Part shown: one piece after another, positions 6,669-10,568 of the stretch
Layout of the letters: every line of letters begins with the position of its first letter
How positions within the stretch are numbered: position 1 is the stretch's first letter
Assembly: GCA_030039095.1 (NCBI GenBank)
Contig: JASHQP010000628.1
Location: 1-10,568, forward strand
Direction of reading: 5' to 3'
Origin: Streptosporangiaceae bacterium
Lineage (GTDB): Bacteria > Actinomycetota > Actinomycetes > Streptosporangiales > Streptosporangiaceae
DNA length: 10,568 nt
Translations under genes and position numbers: made by a program
The notes under the pieces: model-generated
Told to the model about the DNA's origin: nothing
The model's input: the letters and a program-made list of their open reading frames with translations, nothing else
Database searches by the model: none

Positions 6669-6685
6669 GAACTCTGTGCGAGTTC
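6669..6685. promoter_or_regulatory. Inverted repeat GAACTC-N5-GAGTTC upstream of the DUF4405 operon
   Basis: GAACTC (6669-6674) and GAGTTC (6680-6685) are exact reverse complements around TGTGC. The centre lies about 49 bases upstream of the DUF4405 start codon, and since that start probably coincides with the transcription start, this is a typical activator position. It is also within 20-40 bases of the end of the transpeptidase gene, so a weak terminator is the alternative. It overlaps two near-identical direct 9-mers, CTGTGCGAG and CTGTGTGAG. Confidence 0.4.
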
Positions 6686-6703
6686 TGTGTGAGCTCGGCC
6701 CCG

Positions 6704-8179
6704 TCAGGCCACCGGCCCGACAACGGTCACCAGTGTCCCGTAGGTGATCAGGTTCCACACGTTCTCCGCGACGCCGGGGCCGGCCCCGTCGTACGGGAGC
6801 TCGACGCAGCCGAGGGACTGGTACCACCCGTAGCCAGAACGGGGGAACGCGTGCACCGCGTCGCCGCCGTTGAAGTAGGAAACCCAGTAGACGGTGTCGT
6901 TGTAGGGCGTGCCGTTCGGGTTGGTGCCCTGCATCTGGGTGACCGTGTAGCGAAGGTAGACCGGGTAGGTGCCGTCCGCGGTGGACCGGCCGGGGATGCC
7001 GGTGTTCACCGGCGAGGTGATCACGACGCGGCCGTTGTGGTACACCTTCAGGTGCTCGGTGCCTGCCTGGGTCACCCAGACGTAGGTGTAGCCGTGCTGG
7101 TTCTGCTGGTTGTTCGCGATGGCGGCCAGCACGTGCGCCCAGACGTGCGGCCCGGCGACGCCGTCCATGTTCATGTTGTGGTCGAACTCGAAGGTACGGA
7201 TCGCGCCGTCGGTGATCTCGTTGCTGGTGCCGACCGACCACTGCCTGGTCAGCGCGGGCGGGTAGCCGGAGTCGAAGGTAAACGTGCCGGCCGGCGGGTC
7301 GTACGCGGCGGACAGCTGCGCGTTCGCGTCGGAGGCGGGGATGTCGCCGGAGGGGTCAGTCGGCGTCCAGGTCACCGGGATGTAGCCGAGCTGCGCCAGG
7401 AGCTGATCCATCCGGGTCATGGAATAGTGGCCGGTCGTGAAGCTGTAGCTCGTGGCGGCGGTCGTGGTCGTGCCGGCCGGCGCGGGGACGTTCACGGTCA
7501 CGTGGGTGTTCTGCCTGAAGCCCACCTGCGGGCTGAAGACCGCCTTGTCCTTGGAGACCTGCCAGCTTCCCGGGATGCTGGGGGAAAGCGTGGGCAGCGG
7601 GGTCGACTTGGTGATCGGCCCGGAGTACGTGACGGTGATCGGGGAGGCACCGTTCACGCTCGTCGCCCCGTTGGCCGGGCTGACGGAGACCAGGCTGAGA
7701 GCCGCGGCCTTTGCTGCCTTCCTGTGCTGGCTAGCCTTCGGGCTCGCCGTGCTCGAGGTGGCCGCCACGACGACGGACGCGATCAGGATCGCGGCCGCGG
7801 CGCCGACCGCGGTGGGGATCTTCCAGCTCAGCCGCGGACGTCCACCCTCGGCGGCGGCGATCGGCTGGACCGTGGTGACAGGCTCAGCCACGGCGACAGG
7901 CTCAGCCACGGCCACGGGCACCGCGGCAACGGGCACCGCGGCAACGGGCACCGCGGCAACGGGCTCCGCCGCGACGACAGGTTCGGGCTCGGGCTCGGGC
8001 TCGGCGACAGGCTCAGCCTCGGCCACGGGATCCTCGGCGTCGACCGCGCCGGCCTCGGTCCCGGCGGGCTCGCCCGCGTCGTCATCGTCGTCAGCCCGGA
8101 CCGCTTCGGTTGCGGAAGCCGCCGCAGAGGTGTCATCAGACTCCTGCGCGCCCCCAGCCAGCCCTTCTTCTAGAGCCAC
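6704..8179 (-). CDS. Membrane-anchored L,D-transpeptidase with Ig-like and YkuD domains
   Basis: A 491-residue cell-wall enzyme. Residues 1-117 form a cytoplasmic, disordered tail with an acidic run (RADDDDDAGEP) and Pro/Ala/Glu/Val repeats. Residues 119-141 are the membrane anchor, 162-250 a bacterial Ig-like domain (VSVSPANGATSV...ITVTYSGPI), about 252-345 a linker with a peptidoglycan-binding-like start (MTRMDQLLAQLGYIPVTW), and about 362-490 the YkuD catalytic domain with H443 (AVHAF) and nucleophile C458 in SLGCVELP. YkuD enzymes form 3-3 cross-links in peptidoglycan and give beta-lactam tolerance. The usual SHGC His is Leu here, as in one actinomycete subgroup I recall. The GTG start is the last before the acidic tail, with a GGGA about ten bases upstream. 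In-frame codons upstream to 8479 look non-coding. The start is the least certain part. Confidence 0.88.
   Translation of the reverse strand: MALEEGLAGGAQESDDTSAAASATEAVRADDDDDAGEPAGTEAGAVDAEDPVAEAEPVAEPEPEPEPVVAAEPVAAVPVAAVPVAAVPVAVAEPVAVAEPVTTVQPIAAAEGGRPRLSWKIPTAVGAAAAILIASVVVAATSSTASPKASQHRKAAKAAALSLVSVSPANGATSVNGASPITVTYSGPITKSTPLPTLSPSIPGSWQVSKDKAVFSPQVGFRQNTHVTVNVPAPAGTTTTAATSYSFTTGHYSMTRMDQLLAQLGYIPVTWTPTDPSGDIPASDANAQLSAAYDPPAGTFTFDSGYPPALTRQWSVGTSNEITDGAIRTFEFDHNMNMDGVAGPHVWAHVLAAIANNQQNQHGYTYVWVTQAGTEHLKVYHNGRVVITSPVNTGIPGRSTADGTYPVYLRYTVTQMQGTNPNGTPYNDTVYWVSYFNGGDAVHAFPRSGYGWYQSLGCVELPYDGAGPGVAENVWNLITYGTLVTVVGPVA
7916..7960. repeat. Three perfect 15-bp tandem repeats within the transpeptidase tail
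   Basis: The unit GGGCACCGCGGCAAC occurs three times in a row (7916-7930, 7931-7945, 7946-7960) and encodes PVAAV-type pentapeptides on the minus strand. A 6-bp run (GGGCTC, near 7984-8001) encoding Glu-Pro pairs follows on the plus coordinate side. Exact nucleotide identity suggests recent slippage expansion, so copy number may vary between strains. Confidence 0.85.
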
Positions 8180-8241
8180 CGCACTATCCCGTCGCCTCGT
8201 GTGACCTCTGGCTTCAGCGATGCACGGCGTCCGCGGCCGCC

Positions 8242-8258
8242 GATCCGGTTGCCGGATC
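8242..8258. promoter_or_regulatory. Short perfect hairpin in the transpeptidase leader
   Basis: GATCCGG (8242-8248) and CCGGATC (8252-8258) are exact reverse complements with a three-base loop. Read on the minus strand, a second possible stem (CGGCG with CGCCG, 8-base loop) follows immediately. Both lie 60-80 bases ahead of the GTG, so they would be in the 5' leader RNA if transcription starts upstream. This could be a leader structure or an attenuator; nothing identifies the class. Confidence 0.4.
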
Positions 8259-8325
8259 TCCCCAAACGGGCAGCACGAGATCACGGCTTGTGGGGCCGGA
8301 ACTTTCGGTGGAGCAGACGCCAGTA

Positions 8326-8338
8326 CGTATTCAATACG
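8326..8338. promoter_or_regulatory. 13-bp palindrome CGTATT-C-AATACG, possible operator
   Basis: A perfect 6+1+6 palindrome in an AT-richer patch about 150 bases upstream of the transpeptidase start. It resembles a regulator site next to a promoter, but I cannot place confident promoter elements around it or name the regulator. Confidence 0.35.
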
Positions 8339-8462
8339 GTTGTCGCTGATCTGTGGTTCCAAGTCGGGTGCAAATATCCTGTAATTTCCGCCGGCCGGTT
8401 CTCGGCGCGCTGCCGACGCCCCGGTGGCGGCCCAACTACCGCGAACACACGCTTCGCTTCGT

Positions 8463-8912
8463 TCAGGGCTGCAGCCCATCCCAGGACCATCGCGGAATGG
8501 TCATGCCCGCGGGAACGTCATCGGCGGACTCGTGATAGCGCGTCAGGTGGGTGCTGGTGGCCCAGGCGAAGTAGTCATGCAGCACTCGCCGCAGTGACCC
8601 GGCCTTCTCCAGCCCCGCGTCCTGCATCGCCTCATCGAAACAGTCGATTGCCCGCTGGTCCATCTCCTCGTGCGGGCCATTGCCGCTGTGGATCCGCACG
8701 ACCGACGTCTCGTCTCCGTAGCTGCCGGAGTAGCCGGCGGGACCGCCGAGGGCCTCGGCCCAGTACGCGGCCAGCCGCTCGCTGTGCTGCGGATGGAATC
8801 CGTGGCTGAACGCGTGGCTGACAACCTCGTCGGCCATCACCCGGGCGTGCCAGGCCTCGGCAAGCCGGAGCAGCCCCGCCTTGCCTCCAGCGGCCTCATA
8901 GACGCTCTGCAT
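8463..8912 (-). CDS. Group II truncated haemoglobin-like globin
   Basis: A 149-residue globin. The start VYEAAGGKAGLLRLAEAWHARVMADEVVSHAF aligns without gaps, from memory, with the A-B-CD region of mycobacterial GlbO, and ALGGPAGYS matches the E-helix end. H75 in VVRIH is the proximal haem ligand candidate. On that alignment the B10 position is H22 rather than Tyr, CD1 is F35, and the family's Trp at G8 falls on an Ile near residue 89. A C-terminal tail ending in IPRWSWDGLQP extends beyond the usual globin fold. Truncated globins bind O2 or NO and serve in detoxification or redox chemistry; this one's ligand chemistry is not predictable. The ATG follows TCTGGGGAA, so GGGG is very close to the start, and a leaderless start is possible. 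It is a single gene flanked by gaps of 186 and 283 bases. Confidence 0.85.
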   Translation of the reverse strand: MQSVYEAAGGKAGLLRLAEAWHARVMADEVVSHAFSHGFHPQHSERLAAYWAEALGGPAGYSGSYGDETSVVRIHSGNGPHEEMDQRAIDCFDEAMQDAGLEKAGSLRRVLHDYFAWATSTHLTRYHESADDVPAGMTIPRWSWDGLQP

Positions 8913-9098
8913 TTCCCCAGAATGCCAGGCAGGGCGCGTCACCGCCGGGCCACACGCAGGTGGCCGCGATGACGGCAGAACCGTAGCCTCGATGGCATGG
9001 CTGCGGTTACGCTGCGCACGGCCTCGCGTGGGTGACGGCCTAGACCACGCATCCGCTAACGTTGCCACCCGGCCCTGACCGGCTGCGGCACGGGCGGC
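8913..9098. other. Intergenic gap between the membrane methyltransferase and the globin
   Basis: This gap must hold the end of the methyltransferase transcript and the globin promoter. On the minus strand a TACGGT hexamer (8979-8984) is a possible -10 for the globin with a leader of about 60 bases. On the plus strand TAGCCT (8984-8989) precedes an ATG by seven bases and opens a 12-codon reading frame, discussed as a finding. No strong hairpin terminator is visible. Confidence 0.3.
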
Positions 9099-9680
9099 TC
9101 ACCAGACGCCGGGGATGAGGCGCTTGGTGTGTTCGCGGTAGTCGCGGTACGGGTCGCCGAGCACCCGGGTCAGTTCTGCTTCCTCTACCTGGATGCGGCG
9201 CAGCAGGGCGGCCACCGGCAGCACCAGGCAGATCGCCAGTCCCGGCCAGGTGCCCAATGCCAGGCCGTACCCGGCCGCGACGAGCAGCAGGCCGGTGTAC
9301 GAGGGATGGCGCACCCAGCGGTACGGGCCGCGCGATTCGACGGGCTGCGCGGCATCGACCTCGACGGTGGTGCGGAACGAGCCGCCGAGCACGACCACGG
9401 CCCAGACCCGGATCACCAGCCCCACCCAGATGACGACGAGCCCGACGATGAGCGGCCAGCCGCCGGGTCCAGCGCCGGGAATCCGCAACGGCGAGTGCTT
9501 GCCGACCGCCGCGGTCAGCGCGTCCGCCACCAGAATCGCCACCACGATCAGGATGAAGTTCACCGCACGCGTGCCGCGATCCCGGCCGGTGCCGCCGGTG
9601 CCGCGCTGCCGGTCGCGCGCGATCAGGCCCAGCTCGAAAAGCAGCCACACGGCCCCCGTCACGGTGAGCACGATCTTCAT
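9099..9680 (-). CDS. ICMT-like integral-membrane methyltransferase (isoprenylcysteine carboxyl methyltransferase superfamily)
   Basis: A 193-residue membrane protein with about five helices (4-20, 41-59, 75-98, 130-160). The SAM-binding signature of the superfamily is clear at the C-terminal side: RGPYRWVRHPSYTG (117-130), then EEAEL (166-170), GDPYRDYREHTKRLIPGVW to the end. The family includes eukaryotic ICMT, phospholipid N-methyltransferases and the bacterial MddA thiol methylase. Bacteria have no CaaX-prenylated proteins of the eukaryotic kind, so the acceptor is unknown, probably a lipophilic small molecule or lipid. The ATG is set by GGAGGA a few bases upstream. A second, more divergent family member lies directly upstream on the same strand, but this gene has its own promoter. 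Confidence 0.86.
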   Translation of the reverse strand: MKIVLTVTGAVWLLFELGLIARDRQRGTGGTGRDRGTRAVNFILIVVAILVADALTAAVGKHSPLRIPGAGPGGWPLIVGLVVIWVGLVIRVWAVVVLGGSFRTTVEVDAAQPVESRGPYRWVRHPSYTGLLLVAAGYGLALGTWPGLAICLVLPVAALLRRIQVEEAELTRVLGDPYRDYREHTKRLIPGVW

Positions 9681-9700
9681 CGTTCCTCCACTGCGGGCGC

Positions 9701-9715
9701 ACTGCCGACGGCAGT
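9701..9715. promoter_or_regulatory. 15-bp perfect palindrome in the methyltransferase leader
   Basis: ACTGCCG (9701-9707), a single A, then CGGCAGT (9709-9715). It sits between the predicted promoter (9744-9772) and the ribosome binding site (9684-9689), about 20-35 bases after the likely transcription start. A 7-bp stem with a one-base loop cannot fold as an RNA hairpin without opening pairs, so a DNA operator for a dimeric repressor is the better reading. Confidence 0.5.
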
Positions 9716-9743
9716 CCCGGCTCGCTGGGCTGAGTCCAAAAAG

Positions 9744-9772
9744 AATATATCGGGAAGTGTAATAGAGATGAA
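9744..9772 (-). promoter_or_regulatory. AT-rich promoter of the second ICMT-like gene
   Basis: On the minus strand a -35-like TTCATC (9767-9772), a 17-base spacer and a -10 TATATT (9744-9749) lie in a conspicuously AT-rich island (about 9737-9770) of an otherwise GC-rich region. The predicted start is near 9737, giving a leader of roughly 57 bases. Confidence 0.55.
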
Positions 9773-9810
9773 GGCTGGCTGGCGGCGGGCGACCCCGGCG
9801 CGGGAGCGCG

Positions 9811-9866
9811 ATCAGCAGCGCGGGAGCCGCGTTGCCAGATCAGCAGCGCGGGAGCCGCGTTACCAG
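9811..9866. repeat. 28-bp tandem duplication covering the stop codon of the upstream methyltransferase gene
   Basis: Copies at 9811-9838 and 9839-9866 differ at a single base (G at 9834, A at 9862). Copy 9839-9866 contains the last sense codons (Leu-Ile-Trp) and the TAA stop of the gene at 9860-10549; in the other copy the same triplet reads CAA. A shortened, degenerate third copy is visible at about 9796-9810. Each unit contains CGCGG-CTC-CCGCG (minus strand), a 5-bp hairpin directly after the stop, so the array may have doubled a small terminator. Confidence 0.9.
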
Positions 9867-10549
9867 ATCAGCGGGACCAGGCGCCGGTGACCCGACGCGT
9901 AGCTGCGGTACCGGTCGCCAAGGGCCGCGAGCAGCGTGTTCTCCTCGACGCGGATACGCCAGACGAGCATGGCCAGCGTCGGCAGCATGCTGGCGGCGAG
10001 GGCCAGCCAGTTCGCGTACATCAGCCCGACCCCCATGCACACCAGCAGGAAGCCGGCATGCCCGGGGTGGCGCAGCAGGCGGTACGGCCCGCTGGTGACC
10101 ACGGCCTGGTCCGGGCTGACCGCGATGGCGAAGTTGAAGTACCGGCCGCGCAGCGCCCGGAACGACCACCAGCGCAGGCCGAGCCCGGCGAGCATGGTCG
10201 CCACGCCGGCGGCGAACGCGGCGCCCCCGGGCCGGATCGCGGCGGCCGGGACGGCCCGCGGGGCCAGGTACATGATCAGGGTCGTGATGATCGCGCACAC
10301 GCCGGCGACCGCCCAGTAGCCGCGCTGACGGGCCATCGGCGGCCGGCTTCGCCAGTGCCGCGAGCGCCGCCCGCGGACGAACTCGGCGACCTCCATGAGC
10401 GCCCAGCCCAGCTCGAGGACCGGGACCAGCGGACCGACCGGGTGGACGTCGAAGTACGGCCTGTTCGCTGGCGCGCCGTGCAGCGTGCGGATCACCGCCA
10501 GCGCGACCGCGCCGACGACCGCGGCCGACGCGGCCCACGGCATGAGCAC
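9860..10549 (-). CDS. ICMT-like integral-membrane methyltransferase, longer paralogue (5' end uncertain)
   Basis: A 229-residue reading of a second membrane methyltransferase. Helices lie at about 4-20, 38-56, 78-95, 105-122 and 166-195. The family signature is SGPYRLLRHPGHAG (153-166), followed by RVEENTLLAALGDRYRSYASGHRRLVPLIW to the end, parallel to the neighbour's GPYRWVRHPSYTG and GDPYRDYREHTKRLIPGVW. It has an extra N-terminal portion of roughly 40-60 residues that the neighbour lacks. The GTG at 10549 and an ATG two codons later are both usable, but the frame stays open to the window edge at 10568, so the true start may lie outside. The acceptor is unknown. Similarity to the downstream gene is confined to the C-terminal half, so they are distant paralogues and not a recent duplication. 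Confidence 0.82.
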   Translation of the reverse strand: MLMPWAASAAVVGAVALAVIRTLHGAPANRPYFDVHPVGPLVPVLELGWALMEVAEFVRGRRSRHWRSRPPMARQRGYWAVAGVCAIITTLIMYLAPRAVPAAAIRPGGAAFAAGVATMLAGLGLRWWSFRALRGRYFNFAIAVSPDQAVVTSGPYRLLRHPGHAGFLLVCMGVGLMYANWLALAASMLPTLAMLVWRIRVEENTLLAALGDRYRSYASGHRRLVPLIW

Positions 10550-10568
10550 GGCGCGGCTGGTCGCGGCC

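Larger units (their letters stand above)
8180..8462. other. Non-coding gap upstream of the L,D-transpeptidase
   Basis: These 283 bases lie between the globin stop and the transpeptidase start. The minus-strand frame remains open across them, but its translation is rich in Pro, Arg, Cys and low-frequency residues and resembles no part of the enzyme. Base composition is visibly less GC-rich around 8320-8390. The gap holds a palindrome and a hairpin listed separately. I looked for the conserved blocks of the ydaO (c-di-AMP) leader that often precedes actinomycete cell-wall genes and did not find them. I see no clear -10/-35 pair. Confidence 0.5.

Noticed and set aside
6689..8173. Plus-strand open frame of 494 codons with Gly-Asn-Gly-His-Arg repeats opposite the transpeptidase
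   Set aside because: The repeats are the reverse strand of the transpeptidase tail repeats. The minus frame has a YkuD domain and a membrane anchor, so the plus frame is not real.
8180..8462. ydaO (c-di-AMP) riboswitch ahead of the transpeptidase
   Set aside because: Expected from context in actinomycetes, but the conserved sequence blocks and pseudoknot elements could not be found by eye.
8180..8479. Transpeptidase start at 8479, adding 100 codons
   Set aside because: The added translation has no family resemblance, overlaps the globin 3' end and crosses palindromic non-coding sequence.
9811..9866. CRISPR array
   Set aside because: The repeats are directly adjacent with no spacers and only two full copies, so this is a tandem duplication.

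Overview
The window comes from a GC-rich actinomycete (Actinomycetota). The signs are strongly GC-biased third codon positions, frequent GTG starts, GTGA stop/start overlaps, and -10 hexamers 6-7 bases upstream of start codons, as in leaderless transcripts. Family content fits a filamentous or soil lineage, but I cannot name a genus. All eleven genes I support lie on the minus strand, so transcription runs from high to low coordinates. I see no tRNA, rRNA, CRISPR array, insertion sequence or prophage gene.

Right end (10568 to about 9099): two genes for integral-membrane methyltransferases of the isoprenylcysteine carboxyl methyltransferase (ICMT)-like superfamily lie in tandem. The 3' end of the first, including its stop codon, is part of a 28-bp tandem duplication. 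The second has its own AT-rich promoter, a perfect palindrome in its leader and a strong ribosome binding site.

Middle (8912 to 4780): a group II truncated haemoglobin-like protein with unusual predicted pocket residues; a 283-bp non-coding gap with a palindrome and a hairpin; a membrane-anchored L,D-transpeptidase with a long acidic Pro/Ala/Glu/Val-rich N-terminal tail, an Ig-like domain and a YkuD domain; a translationally coupled pair made of a four-helix, histidine-rich DUF4405/cytochrome b-like protein and an unrecognised two-helix protein; and a membrane-embedded M50 (M50B-like) zinc metalloprotease. Envelope proteins dominate this part.

Left end (4682 to 1): a TetR-family repressor gene with a leaderless promoter overlapped by a perfect 10+10 bp inverted repeat. 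It is followed on the same strand by the two subunits of a heterodimeric ABC exporter, which overlap by four bases, and then by the start of a short-chain dehydrogenase/reductase cut by the window edge. The likely picture is an autoregulated drug- or metabolite-efflux operon: a TetR sensor controls itself and a transporter with one catalytic and one degenerate ATP site. The residues that make the second site degenerate can be read directly.

The least explained unit is the DUF4405/two-helix pair at 5697-6628. The rest consists of recognisable families, some with notable residue changes or regulatory structure.
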